DNA from: CAZONU01 sp965370045
Lineage (GTDB): Bacteria; Planctomycetota; SZUA-567; JAKLDR01
NCBI GenBank assembly: GCA_965370045.1
Contig: CBDUSI010000007.1
Location: forward strand, 1-64,000
Direction: 5' to 3'
Length of the DNA stretch: 64,000 nt
The position numbers were made by a program, and so were the translations under genes. How positions within the stretch are numbered: position 1 is the stretch's first letter; each line of letters starts with the position of its first letter. Of the stretch, positions 16,554 through 26,146 are shown piece by piece. A model generated the notes under the pieces. That model saw only the letters and a program-made list of their open reading frames with translations, did not search any database and was not told the DNA's origin.

Positions 16554-17998
16554 TGAGCGTAAGAAGTTGCATGGCGGGACGCGGCCCGATCCGTCCGGCA
16601 AAACGCTCCGGGTGGCTGGTGGACGAACCCCGGGTATGGTCGGCGCTGAAGGCCGGTGGCGGCAGCGATGCTGCGCGCGTGCGCGAGGTGCTGGCCAAGG
16701 CCCGGGGCTTAGGCGGCCTGGAACCGGAGGAGGTAGCCGACCTGACCATGGTCAGCGACCCGGAGTTGCTCGCGGAGGTCTTCGAGACCGCGCGCGGGAT
16801 CAAGGATGCCATCTACGGCAAACGCCTGGTGCTCTTCGCGCCGGTGTACGTGTCGAACTTCTGTGCCAACGAGTGCAGCTACTGCGCCTTCCGAGCCGGC
16901 AATTCCGCGGTCCCCCGCAAGGCGCTCTCGGGCGTCGAGACCGAGGGTGAAGCGAAGGCCCTGGTCGATCAGGGACACAAGCGCGTGCTGTTGGTCGCCG
17001 GGGGGGACCATTCCGGGAAGGGCCTCGATTACATCCTTGAGGCCATTGAGGCAGTCTATCGCGTCAAGAGCACCAACGGCGAGATTCGCCGGGTCAACGT
17101 CAACATCGCACCCCTGAGCGTCGAGGAGTTCCGGCGCCTCAAGGGCGCGGCAATCGGCACCTACCAGGTATTCCAGGAGACCTACGGCCGGGAAACCTAC
17201 GCTCGGGTACATCTTGCCGGAAAGAAGCGCGATTACGACTGGCGAATAACGGCAATCGACCGGGCCATGCGGGCCGGCATTGACGACGTCGGGATCGGAG
17301 TGCTCTTCGGGCTTTGCGACTGGCGATTCGAGGTTCTGGCTATGATGCAGCATATCCGGCACCTCGAGGAGTGCTTCGGCGTGGGCCCCCACACCATCAG
17401 CGTTCCGCGCCTTGAGCCTGCCTGCGGATCGGTCATCGCCTCCAATCCGCCGCACGCGGTTGGCGACGTCGATTTCCGCAAGATAGTGGCCATCCTGCGC
17501 ATGGCCGTGCCCTACACCGGGATAATCATGTCGACCCGCGAGGCTCCCGAAATGCGCAGGGAGAGCCTGGCGCTGGGCGTCAGCCAGATTTCGGCCGGCA
17601 GTCGGACCAATCCCGGAGGATACGCCGGAGACGGGAACGGGGGCCAGGAGACTGGCGAGCAGTTCTCGCTGGGAGATCACCGCGACCTTGACGAGGTCAT
17701 CCGCGACGTCGCCGGGATGGGCTACATCCCTTCGTTCTGTACAGCCTGCTACCGCCTCGGGCGCACCGGGCTGGACTTCATGGAGATGGCCAAACCCGGC
17801 GAGATCAAGGCACACTGCGATCCCAACGCGCTGTCAACATTCACGGAGTACCTGCTCGACTACGCGACGCCGGAGACCGTGGCCGCCGGTGAGCGCTGCA
17901 TTGCCAATGCGCTGGCAGGCATGAACGAAGTCCGGCGCGAGCATGCCGAGAAGATGATCGCGAAGGTCAAGGGCGGTAACCGTGACGTATTCTGCTGA
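16553..17998 (+). CDS. hydG: [FeFe] hydrogenase H-cluster maturase HydG (tyrosine lyase)
   Basis: About 481 aa. A radical SAM CX3CX2C motif (CANECSYC) lies near residue 103, and the C-terminal cluster motif is CTAC with a third Cys after 22 residues (AHC). The latter is diagnostic of HydG as opposed to ThiH. It cleaves tyrosine to supply CO and CN ligands for the H-cluster 2Fe unit. ATG at 16553 overlaps the kinase stop (TGATG). hydF and hydE follow. Confidence 0.95.
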   Translation: MSVRSCMAGRGPIRPAKRSGWLVDEPRVWSALKAGGGSDAARVREVLAKARGLGGLEPEEVADLTMVSDPELLAEVFETARGIKDAIYGKRLVLFAPVYVSNFCANECSYCAFRAGNSAVPRKALSGVETEGEAKALVDQGHKRVLLVAGGDHSGKGLDYILEAIEAVYRVKSTNGEIRRVNVNIAPLSVEEFRRLKGAAIGTYQVFQETYGRETYARVHLAGKKRDYDWRITAIDRAMRAGIDDVGIGVLFGLCDWRFEVLAMMQHIRHLEECFGVGPHTISVPRLEPACGSVIASNPPHAVGDVDFRKIVAILRMAVPYTGIIMSTREAPEMRRESLALGVSQISAGSRTNPGGYAGDGNGGQETGEQFSLGDHRDLDEVIRDVAGMGYIPSFCTACYRLGRTGLDFMEMAKPGEIKAHCDPNALSTFTEYLLDYATPETVAAGERCIANALAGMNEVRREHAEKMIAKVKGGNRDVFC

Positions 17999-18061
17999 AC
18001 CAGTTGACGCCGTATGCCGCCTGGGCTCACCGGAGGCGGCGCCGGAAGGAAGGGACGGCTG

Positions 18062-19324
18062 ATGCGCGGGACGCCCAGGGGTTTCCGGCTGCACATCGGC
18101 CTCTTCGGACGGCGCAACGTCGGCAAGAGCAGCCTGCTGAACGCGATTACCCGCCAGCGGGTGTCCATAGTCAGCGAAGTCGCCGGGACCACCACCGACC
18201 CGGTGGAAAAACCCATGGAATTCCTCCCTTTGGGCCCGGTGTTGTTCATCGACACAGCGGGCATAGACGATTCCGGAGCCCTGGGCGTTCTGCGGGTCGA
18301 GAAGACCCGGCGGGTATTCGACCGCACCGACCTCGGGGTAATCGTCGCCACTGCGGGCGAGTGGGGAAAGTTCGAGGAGCGCGTCCTGGGCAAGCTTCGC
18401 TCCGGGGGGATCCCGACCGTCGCGGTGATCAACAAGGTCGACCTTGCCAACCCGCCTCCGGCGCTGATCGAGCGCTTGGCGCGCGAGAAAGTGCCGCTGG
18501 TCAGGACCGTAGCCAGCCGCGGCGAGGGTCTCGCCGAGTTTCGTCAGGCCCTGCTGGAATCCGCACCACCCGACTTTCTGGAATCGCGGACGCTCATCGC
18601 CGACCTGGTCGGGCCCGGCGGTCTGGCCGTCCTGGTCGTGCCCATCGACAAGGAGGCCCCCAAGGGGCGCCTGATCTTGCCGCAAGTTCAGACCATTCGC
18701 GACATTCTGGACGGGGGGTGTTTCTGTTTGGTCGCCCGCGACTCCGAACTGCCCCGCGCGCTGGCCGCGCTGAACGTCGAACCCAAGCTGCTGGTCACCG
18801 ATTCGCAAGCCTTCGACCGGGTGGCAGGAGCGTGTTCCCGCAGGCTGCCGCTGACGTCCTTCTCGATACTCTACGCGCGCTTCAAGGGAGATCTCATTGA
18901 GCAGGTCCGGGGGGTGCTTGCCGCAGAGCGGCTCCGGCCGGGCGACCGCGTGCTGGTAGCAGAGGCCTGTTCGCACCACCCGATAGACGACGACATCGGC
19001 AGGGTGAAGATCCCACGCTGGTTGCGCCAGCACGTAGGCGGGGATCTGGACTTCACCACGGTTCAGGGCCACGACTTCCCGGAGGATCTCTCCCCCTATC
19101 GCTTGGTGGTTCACTGCGGGGCCTGCATGTGGAACCGTCGCGAAATGCTCAGCCGCCTCGGGCGCTGCCGCGGGGCGGGAGTACCCATCACCAACTACGG
19201 CGTGGTCATTGCCTACAGCCTGGGGATCCTCGATCGCGCGCTGGAGCCCTTTCCCGCAGCGCTGGAGGTCTACAGGCGGGCAGTGCGGGGGGGCATGCGA
19301 TCCTGCAAGGGTGTGCCGACTTGA
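18062..19324 (+). CDS. hydF: [FeFe] hydrogenase maturation GTPase HydF
   Basis: 420 aa from ATG 18062 with GGAAGGGACGG before it. GTPase motifs are G1 GRRNVGKSS, G2 GTTTDPV, G3 DTAGIDD and G4 NKVD. The C-terminal cluster-binding domain keeps the C-x-H (ACSHHP) and HCGAC ligands. It is the scaffold that carries the 2Fe precursor to HydA. Confidence 0.95.
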   Translation: MRGTPRGFRLHIGLFGRRNVGKSSLLNAITRQRVSIVSEVAGTTTDPVEKPMEFLPLGPVLFIDTAGIDDSGALGVLRVEKTRRVFDRTDLGVIVATAGEWGKFEERVLGKLRSGGIPTVAVINKVDLANPPPALIERLAREKVPLVRTVASRGEGLAEFRQALLESAPPDFLESRTLIADLVGPGGLAVLVVPIDKEAPKGRLILPQVQTIRDILDGGCFCLVARDSELPRALAALNVEPKLLVTDSQAFDRVAGACSRRLPLTSFSILYARFKGDLIEQVRGVLAAERLRPGDRVLVAEACSHHPIDDDIGRVKIPRWLRQHVGGDLDFTTVQGHDFPEDLSPYRLVVHCGACMWNRREMLSRLGRCRGAGVPITNYGVVIAYSLGILDRALEPFPAALEVYRRAVRGGMRSCKGVPT

Positions 19325-20319
19325 TCCCGGTGAGGACGGAAGCGGTCCTGGAACTGCTCCGCGAAGAGGGGCTTGGCCTGATCGAGAGGGCCGACGCCGC
19401 TAGGCGGAAGGCGTGCGGCGACGAAGTGCACCTGCGAGGCATCGTCGAGTTCTCCAATGCCTGCAGCCGCAACTGCCTGTACTGCGGCCTGCGACGAGAC
19501 AACCATTGGCTCAGACGCTATCGGATGGAACCGGAGGAGATCGTCGCCGCTGCGCGCCGGGCCGAGCGAGCCGGGGCGCGGACGGTGGTGCTCCAGAGCG
19601 GGGAGGACGACCGCCTGGACGGCGAGTGGCTGGCCGGGGTGGTCGCGGCGGTAAAGCAGGAGTGCGACGTGGCCGTGACCCTGAGTGTCGGAGTGCGTTC
19701 GCGCAGCTTCTACTTGGCCTGCCGCCAGGCCGGCGCCGACCGCTTCCTTCTCAAACACGAGACCGCCAGCGAGAGGCTCTACCGCCGGATGCACCCGGAC
19801 TCGCTATTGGAGGACAGGCTCCGAGCCGTGGGGCAACTGCGCGAGTTGGGCTACCAGACCGGCGGCGGCTGCATCGTGGGCCTGCCCGGGCAGGATCTCG
19901 CCAGCCTGGCGGGCGACTTGGTCACGCTGGAAAGGCTGGACCTGGACATGGTCTCGATAGGCGCGCTGGTTCCCCATCCCGACACCCCTCTCGCGGCGGA
20001 GCCAGCCGGGTCGCTGGAGTTGACCCTGAGGGTGATCGCCGCGGCGAGGCTGATCCTCGGCGCGGTGCACATGCCGGCGGCCACGGCGCTGGACGCCGCG
20101 GCCCCGGGAGGGCGCGAGCGCGTGCTGGGGTGCGGCGCCAACGTGATCATGCCGAACTTCACTCCGGAGCCCTACCGCCGGCTCTACGAGCTCTACCCGG
20201 GCCGTTCCCGGTCGGACTCGGCGGAGGACATCTTGAAAATGCTGGGGCGTCTGGGGCGGCCGGTTTCCCGCGATCTGGGAGACACGATGAAGGCCATGGC
20301 GACGAGGAGGTGCGAATGA
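19321..20319 (+). CDS. hydE: [FeFe] hydrogenase maturase HydE (radical SAM)
   Basis: About 332 aa, with the radical SAM motif CSRNCLYCGLRRDN near residue 47 and HydE-typical segments YRMEPEEIV and RYELYPGR-like end. It starts with TTG overlapping the hydF stop; GTG at 19330 is an alternative. HydE acts on the Cys-bound iron precursor made by HydG. The contiguous order G-F-E completes the maturation set. Confidence 0.94.
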   Translation: MIPVRTEAVLELLREEGLGLIERADAARRKACGDEVHLRGIVEFSNACSRNCLYCGLRRDNHWLRRYRMEPEEIVAAARRAERAGARTVVLQSGEDDRLDGEWLAGVVAAVKQECDVAVTLSVGVRSRSFYLACRQAGADRFLLKHETASERLYRRMHPDSLLEDRLRAVGQLRELGYQTGGGCIVGLPGQDLASLAGDLVTLERLDLDMVSIGALVPHPDTPLAAEPAGSLELTLRVIAAARLILGAVHMPAATALDAAAPGGRERVLGCGANVIMPNFTPEPYRRLYELYPGRSRSDSAEDILKMLGRLGRPVSRDLGDTMKAMATRRCE

Positions 20320-21260
20320 GTGGCAACGGACCGGAGCCGATAGGCCGGGGAGGGCCTGGACGGTCTGCTGATCGAGAGGAGGCCAGCGCCAAGCATGTGC
20401 TGCTGACCTGGATACCCGTAGGACTGCTCATGGTCGGAGCCATCGTGGCGACGGCGGCGGTCACAGATCGGGAAGCACTGGCGTCCACGCTGACCATGGG
20501 GGCGCTGGTGATAGCACTGCTGGCCCTGGGCTGCGAGTACGTTGACTCCACGCTGGGGATGGGCTACGGCACGGCGCTGACGCCGTTGCTGCTCTTCGCG
20601 GGCTACGAGCCGCTGGAGGTCGTGCCAGCGGTGCTGCTCTCCGAGTTGGCCACGGGCATCATGGCTGCACTGCTGCACCACAAAGCTGGCAACGTGGACT
20701 TTCGCCGGGACGGAGTGGACATCAAGATTGCCATGGTGCTGGCCAGTTGCAGCGTGATCGGAACGCTGGGAGCCGTATTCGTGGCAATCAAGCTCCCTAA
20801 GTTCTATCTCAAGCTCTATATTGGCTTGCTGGTCCTGGTCATGGGCCTGATCATTCTGCTTCTCAAGGGTCGTCAGGGACGATTTTCCTGGAAGAAGGTG
20901 GTCGGTCTGGGCGTTTTAGCCTCCTTTAACAAAGGCATGAGCGGCGGCGGCTACGGGCCGGTGGTTACTTGCGGTCAGATCCTCTCGGGGATTACCGGCA
21001 AACGCGCAGTGGGCATCACTTCGCTGGCCGAGGGTCTGACCTGCCTGGTGGGAATTGCCGCCTTCTGCTTGGCCACGGGCTGGCCCAACTGGGGATTGGC
21101 CGTACCCCTGGTGGTGGGGGGGCTGTGTTCCGCGCCGCTGGCAGCTTGGTCCGTGAGCAAGGTGAGAACAGGAAAGTTGACCGTGGCTATTGGTGTTGCC
21201 ACTGTGCTCCTTGGCGCATTGACCCTGAGTAAAGTCGTCTGGGATCTTACGAAAGGCTGA
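20316..21260 (+). CDS. TauE/SafE-family membrane permease
   Basis: 314 aa with about eight to nine hydrophobic segments. A soluble N-terminus of about 30 residues precedes the first segment. The family glycine-rich features are present in each half (STLGMGYGTALTP and NKGMSGGGYGPVV), the usual mark of TauE/SafE sulfite- or organosulfonate-type anion exporters. ATGA-type overlap with hydE makes it part of the hydrogenase operon. The substrate is unknown; nothing in the sequence fixes it. Confidence 0.85.
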   Translation: MSGNGPEPIGRGGPGRSADREEASAKHVLLTWIPVGLLMVGAIVATAAVTDREALASTLTMGALVIALLALGCEYVDSTLGMGYGTALTPLLLFAGYEPLEVVPAVLLSELATGIMAALLHHKAGNVDFRRDGVDIKIAMVLASCSVIGTLGAVFVAIKLPKFYLKLYIGLLVLVMGLIILLLKGRQGRFSWKKVVGLGVLASFNKGMSGGGYGPVVTCGQILSGITGKRAVGITSLAEGLTCLVGIAAFCLATGWPNWGLAVPLVVGGLCSAPLAAWSVSKVRTGKLTVAIGVATVLLGALTLSKVVWDLTKG

Positions 21261-21264
21261 TCAG

Positions 21265-21711
21265 GTGCGTCCGGTCATGCTGGCTCTCTCAACGTTCAGG
21301 CAGTCACAGCGAGCCGTGGAACTAGCAATTGAGAAGGCTCGCAAGCCAGGCGAACTGGTTATAGTCTACGTGGTCGACGTCAACCTAGCGCGCTACCTCA
21401 TGGACACTGACATCGGCTTCTATTCGAAACTCATGAAGACGACGGAAGAGGAACTTCTTGGGGAGCACAAAGCCACGGCAGAGAAGCGGGTAGCCACCAT
21501 TGCCCGGGAAGCTGAAACCCGTGGGATTACCGTCAGAGCAAGCATTGTCGTGGGGCGTTTCGCGCAGGAGTGCATTGCCGTCGTAGACAAGGAACAACCC
21601 GAACTGATTGTAACTACCAGGTCTGACCGACCGGCCTGGGCCAGGCGCTTCTTCGGCTCACCTGTCGACCGCCTGATCCGCCACGCGGGCTGTCCGGTTC
21701 GAGAGGCTTAG
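21265..21711 (+). CDS. Universal stress protein (UspA family)
   Basis: 148 aa from GTG. The UspA alpha/beta pattern is visible (MLALSTFRQSQRAVELA, VIVYVVDVN) with a late TTRSDRPAWARRFFGSPVDRL segment corresponding to the nucleotide-binding G-x2-G-x9-G-S loop in altered form. It is the last gene of the hydrogenase run. The 252 bp behind it (21712-21963) contain no convincing gene. Confidence 0.8.
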   Translation: MRPVMLALSTFRQSQRAVELAIEKARKPGELVIVYVVDVNLARYLMDTDIGFYSKLMKTTEEELLGEHKATAEKRVATIAREAETRGITVRASIVVGRFAQECIAVVDKEQPELIVTTRSDRPAWARRFFGSPVDRLIRHAGCPVREA

Positions 21712-21963
21712 GAGAATGATTCCCAGGGTCCAGGACGGGAAAAGCGCTTGAGCGGAGGGACAAGATGGAGAGAATCACGGGCGGAACAGGTCGGAGAGAT
21801 GGCTTGGAATTGCCATCTGGGGGATCTCGTTTCAGGGCAGGGGCCCGTTCGAAGTCGATGACGAGTCGATAGTGACACGGATTAACAACCTGTTCTGCGG
21901 AACGGGCAGCGGCCCCGAACAGGAGACTCCGAGAGCCAGAGCGCCGGGGAGCGCGTAGCAGCG

Positions 21964-24066
21964 ATGAGCCTTGAGACGTTCTTCACTCCTAAATCGGTCG
22001 CTATCGTGGGGGCGTCCCGCGAAAAGACCAAGGTCGGCTATTCCATCCTCAAGAGCGTGATAGACGGGGGCTTTGAGGGCGAGGTCTTCCCCGTGAACCC
22101 CAAGACTGAGGAGATACTGGGCCTCAGGTGCTACTCGGATTTGAAGAGCATCGGGAAGCCCCCCGACCTGGTCGTGATCGTCGTCCCCGCGAAGCTGGTC
22201 CCCTCCGTTATCAAGCAGTGCGAAGAAGTCCGAGCCGGTTCTGTCATCGTGATAACCGCAGGCTTCAAGGAGATCGGCCCCGAGGGCGAGAAGATCGAGC
22301 GCGAGCTGGTCCAGTCAGTACGCAGCGCCGGCATCAGGATGATCGGCCCGAACTGCCTGGGGATCATAGTTCCCGGCAGCAAGCTCAACGCCAGTTTTGG
22401 GGGCGATCTGCCGGTGCCGGGGTGCATCGGTTACATCTCCCAGTCCGGCGCGCTGCTGGCAAGCATACTGGACATGGCCAACGCGAACGGCATCGGCTTC
22501 AGCAAGCTGGTGAGCATCGGTAACAAGGCCGACGTCGATGAGCTGGACGTGCTGAAGGCACTGGGCGCCGACCCGGAAACGAAGGTGATCGCCGGCTATC
22601 TGGAGAACATTACCGACGGAAACGCTTTCGTCCGCGAAGCGGAAACCATCTCGCAAGAGAAGCCGATTCTGCTGATGAAGTCCGGGGGCACGGAGGCAGG
22701 CTCCGCGGCGGCGTCCTCGCACACCGGCAGCCTGGCCGGGAAGGACACCACCTATGAATGCGTGTTCGAACGTTCGGGCATAATCCGCTGCGATTCAATC
22801 AGGAGCCAGTTCGATTTCGCTCAGGCCTTCTCCGAACAACCCCTCCCAGCAGGTCCGTCCGTGGCGGTGATAACCAACGCCGGCGGTCCAGGCATCATGG
22901 CCGCTGACGCCATCGAACGCAGGGGCCTGGCCTTCGCCCGGTTGGCCGAACAGACCATGGAGAAGCTCGCTGCCCGCCTGCCGGCGGCCGCCAACGTGCA
23001 CAACCCCGTCGACGTCCTCGGGGACGCCATGGCCGACCGTTACGAGTTCGCGCTCGATACCGTCTTGGACGACCCCGGCGTCGATTCGGTGCTGGTATTG
23101 CTCACCCCACAGGCGATGACCGAGGGCTCGGCCAGCGCCGAGGCGGTGGTGCGCGTGACTCGGGAGAAGCCCGCCAAGCCAGTGCTGGCCTCGTTCATGG
23201 GTTCGGCGAAGGTCGTGGCGGCCGTGAAGGCTCTGCGCGCGGGGGGTATCCCCCAGTATGACTCGCCCGAGGCGGCGGTCGGCGCGCTGCGTGCGCTCAA
23301 CGATTACGTCCGCTGGCGCAAGCGTCCCAAGCGCGTGGTCAAGCTGTATCCAGTCAACCGCCGCAAGGTAGAGAGGATCATCGACCGCCACCTGCGCCGC
23401 GATCTGCGCGAGATCGGCGAGATGGAGAGCAAGGAAATCCTCGAGGCCTACGGGTTCGTGACGCCCAAGGGCTCCATCGCCACCAGCCCCGAGCAGGCCG
23501 TCAGCATAGCCGAGCAACTCGGCTATCCCGTGGTCATTAAGATCTGGTCGCCGGACATCATCCACAAGTCGGACGTGGGCGGCGTTCGCGTGGGCCTGAG
23601 CAGCGCCCGGGCGGTCACCGACGCTTTCGATCTCATGATGTACCGCATTCCCAAGAGGGCCCCCGACGCCGACATCCTCGGCGTACTGGTCCAGGAGATG
23701 TGCACCGGTGGCCAGGAAGTCATCCTGGGCATGAACCGCGACCCGCGCTTCGGCCCCCTTATGATGTTCGGCATGGGCGGGGTTCTCGTCGAGGTGCTCA
23801 GGGACGTGTCCTTTTACCTGGCGCCGCTCACCGCCGACGAGGCCAAGCAGATGCTGGTGAACACGCGCACCTACCGGATGCTCACCGGCGTGCGCGGCCA
23901 GGAAGGCGTGGACATCGACGCCCTGTCCGAGGGCTTGCAGCGGCTCAGCCAGTTGGTCACCGAGTTTCCGCAGATCAAGGAGATGGACATCAACCCCTAC
24001 CTGGTCGGCCCGTCGGGCACCACCCCCGTGGCGGTGGACGCCAGGATCAGCGTGGAGAAGGAGTGA
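21964..24066 (+). CDS. Acetate-CoA ligase (ADP-forming), fused alpha and beta subunits
   Basis: 700 aa. A CoA-binding Rossmann domain (VAIVGASREKTKVGYSI) is followed by succinyl-CoA-ligase-like domains with the active-site His at about 253 in SSHTGSLAG. An ATP-grasp domain follows (GYPVVIKIWSPDIIHKSDVGGV, GREPRFGP-type NRDPRFGPLMMFG). This arrangement is the single-chain ACD that makes ATP from acetyl-CoA or related acyl-CoA in anaerobes. It is followed after 7 bp by a CoA-transferase/GNAT gene, suggesting joint acyl-CoA handling. Confidence 0.92.
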   Translation: MSLETFFTPKSVAIVGASREKTKVGYSILKSVIDGGFEGEVFPVNPKTEEILGLRCYSDLKSIGKPPDLVVIVVPAKLVPSVIKQCEEVRAGSVIVITAGFKEIGPEGEKIERELVQSVRSAGIRMIGPNCLGIIVPGSKLNASFGGDLPVPGCIGYISQSGALLASILDMANANGIGFSKLVSIGNKADVDELDVLKALGADPETKVIAGYLENITDGNAFVREAETISQEKPILLMKSGGTEAGSAAASSHTGSLAGKDTTYECVFERSGIIRCDSIRSQFDFAQAFSEQPLPAGPSVAVITNAGGPGIMAADAIERRGLAFARLAEQTMEKLAARLPAAANVHNPVDVLGDAMADRYEFALDTVLDDPGVDSVLVLLTPQAMTEGSASAEAVVRVTREKPAKPVLASFMGSAKVVAAVKALRAGGIPQYDSPEAAVGALRALNDYVRWRKRPKRVVKLYPVNRRKVERIIDRHLRRDLREIGEMESKEILEAYGFVTPKGSIATSPEQAVSIAEQLGYPVVIKIWSPDIIHKSDVGGVRVGLSSARAVTDAFDLMMYRIPKRAPDADILGVLVQEMCTGGQEVILGMNRDPRFGPLMMFGMGGVLVEVLRDVSFYLAPLTADEAKQMLVNTRTYRMLTGVRGQEGVDIDALSEGLQRLSQLVTEFPQIKEMDINPYLVGPSGTTPVAVDARISVEKE

Positions 24067-24073
24067 ACGGGCG

Positions 24074-26014
24074 ATGACTCAAGCCGACTGGACCGAACGC
24101 TACGCCGACCAGATCGCTACCGCGGTTGAAGCCATGAAGGTCATCAGGCCCGGCTACCGCATATTCATCGGAACGGGTTGCGGTCAGCCCCAGCACCTGA
24201 TCACCAGCCTGGTGGAGCACTCCGCGCACATCGCCGACGCGCATATCATTCACCTCCTAACCATGGGCACCGCGCCCTACGCCGACGAGCGCTTCCGCGA
24301 GAAGTTCAAGATGAACAGCTTCTTCATTGCCGAGAACGTCCGCGACGCGCTGGCGAGGGGAATCGGCGACTACACCCCAATCTTCCTCTCTGATATTCCC
24401 GGCGAGTTCCAGAGCGGCAACATCCCCCTGGACGTGGCCCTGATCGCGGTCTCGCCGCCCGACGCCAACGGCCTCTGCAGCCTGGGAGTCAGCGTTGACA
24501 TCGTCAAGAGCGCTGCGGCCAACGCCAATTACGTTATCGCCCAGGTCAATTCGCGCATGCCGCGAGTGCTCGGCGACAGCTTCCTGCACGTCAACAACAT
24601 AGACATGCTCGTGCCTTACGACGAGGAGATCATCGCCGTCGACCCGCCGGAGCCCGACGCGGCTCTGCGCCGCATTGGTCAGAACATCGCTCGTCTGGTC
24701 GAGGACGGCAGCACTATAGAGTGTGGCATCGGGCGCATTCCGCAGGCCCTGGCCGAATGTCTCCGCGACAAGAAGGATCTCGGCGTGCACACCGAAATGT
24801 TCGGCGACTGGATTATCGACCTCATCGAATGTGGCGCAATCACCTGCGCCAAGAAGACCGTGAACCGCAACAAGGTGGTAGCCAGCTTTTGCATGGGCTC
24901 GCGCCGGCTATACGACTACATCGACAACAATCCTTTTTTCGAGTTCCACCCCACCGAATACGTCAATGACCCATTCCTGATCAGCCAGCACGACAAGATG
25001 GTCGGGATTAACGTGGCCCTGGAGATAGACCTCACCGGCCAGGTGTGCTCGGACTCTCTGGGCTACCAGTTCTACAGCGGAATCGGCGGACAGGTCGACT
25101 TCATCCGCGGGGCGGCGCGCAGCCGCGGGGGCAAGGCGATCATTGCCATGCCCTCAACCGCGCGCGGCGGCGAGGTCTCCCGGATAGTACCGCACCTGAC
25201 CGAAGGTGCCGGGGTGGTCACCACTCGCGGCGACGTGCACTACATCGTCACCGAGTACGGCGTGGCCTACCTGCACGGCAAGAGCATACGCGAACGGGTG
25301 CTAGCCCTGGTCAACATTGCCCACCCGAAGTTCCGCAAGGAACTCCTGATGGCCGCCAAGGCCCAGAACTATATCTATCAGGATCAGATAGAGATGACTT
25401 GGGAACAGATGTCCTATCCCGAAGAGTTGGAAAAACACCAGACGCTCAATGACGGCACGGAGATATTCTTCCGGCCGATCAAGCCTTCCGACGAGCCGGC
25501 GCTGGCGGACATGCTCTACTCGCTGAGCGCGGAATCGGTGCGCAAGCGCTATTTCACCCACACGCGGGCATTTCCGCACAGAGACGTGCAAAAGCTGGCC
25601 AATGTGGACTACCGCCAGGACATCGCCATCGTCGGCTTGGTCCCGACCACGGCCGGAGAAGAGATCGTGGCCATCGCCCAGTACTTCCTGGATCCGCGCG
25701 ACCGTTCCGCCGAGGTGGCATTCATCGTTCAGGATGAGTGGCAAGCCAAGGGCATGGGCACTTTTCTCCTGGAGTACCTGGCCGAGATTGCCAGAGCGCG
25801 CGGCATCACCAAGTTCTGCGCCAGCGTGCTTCCCGAGAACAAAACCATGCTGGCCGTCTTCCACAACTCGGGCTACGATGTGAATATCAAGTTCGACGGA
25901 GAGGCCTACGACATAGCGTACAAAGTCAACGGGAAGTTGGCGGACCGCCTCAATGGCGACAACTTGCCCCTCGTCCCGCAAAACAGACGGCGGCCGACTG
26001 GTACCCAACCTTAA
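24074..26014 (+). CDS. Acetyl-CoA hydrolase/transferase fused to a GNAT acetyltransferase domain
   Basis: 646 aa. Residues about 1-440 match the acetyl-CoA hydrolase/4-hydroxybutyrate CoA-transferase family (FIGTGCGQPQHL, GIGGQVDFIRGA, VTEYGVAYLHGKS); the glutamate of TEYG is near the usual catalytic region. From about 460 a GNAT domain follows (IFFRPIKPSDEPALADML, VAFIVQDEWQAKGMGTFLL). The same fusion is known in other anaerobes and may link CoA-transfer with protein or metabolite acetylation. It probably forms an operon with the ligase upstream. Confidence 0.9.
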   Translation: MTQADWTERYADQIATAVEAMKVIRPGYRIFIGTGCGQPQHLITSLVEHSAHIADAHIIHLLTMGTAPYADERFREKFKMNSFFIAENVRDALARGIGDYTPIFLSDIPGEFQSGNIPLDVALIAVSPPDANGLCSLGVSVDIVKSAAANANYVIAQVNSRMPRVLGDSFLHVNNIDMLVPYDEEIIAVDPPEPDAALRRIGQNIARLVEDGSTIECGIGRIPQALAECLRDKKDLGVHTEMFGDWIIDLIECGAITCAKKTVNRNKVVASFCMGSRRLYDYIDNNPFFEFHPTEYVNDPFLISQHDKMVGINVALEIDLTGQVCSDSLGYQFYSGIGGQVDFIRGAARSRGGKAIIAMPSTARGGEVSRIVPHLTEGAGVVTTRGDVHYIVTEYGVAYLHGKSIRERVLALVNIAHPKFRKELLMAAKAQNYIYQDQIEMTWEQMSYPEELEKHQTLNDGTEIFFRPIKPSDEPALADMLYSLSAESVRKRYFTHTRAFPHRDVQKLANVDYRQDIAIVGLVPTTAGEEIVAIAQYFLDPRDRSAEVAFIVQDEWQAKGMGTFLLEYLAEIARARGITKFCASVLPENKTMLAVFHNSGYDVNIKFDGEAYDIAYKVNGKLADRLNGDNLPLVPQNRRRPTGTQP

Positions 26015-26146
26015 CGCATGTCCTGGCCCACCGCATTGTGACAATTCCTCTAACCGTCGTCCCGGCAGCATCTTGCTGCGGCCAAGCGGCCTTGCAGGCT
26101 TCCGACAGCTATGGCTCAACCCAAACCGTCACCGTCCGCTGAGCCA

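Noticed and set aside
21797..21812. TGGCTTGGAATTGC as a sigma-54 promoter for the acyl-CoA ligase
   Set aside because: Spacing between GG and GC is 9, not 10, and it lies about 150 bp before the ATG.
21712..21963. Short frames, one from ATG with GGAGGG and one containing GIAIWGISFQGRGPFEVDD
   Set aside because: The first is 35 aa of low complexity; the second has no start. Neither is supported.
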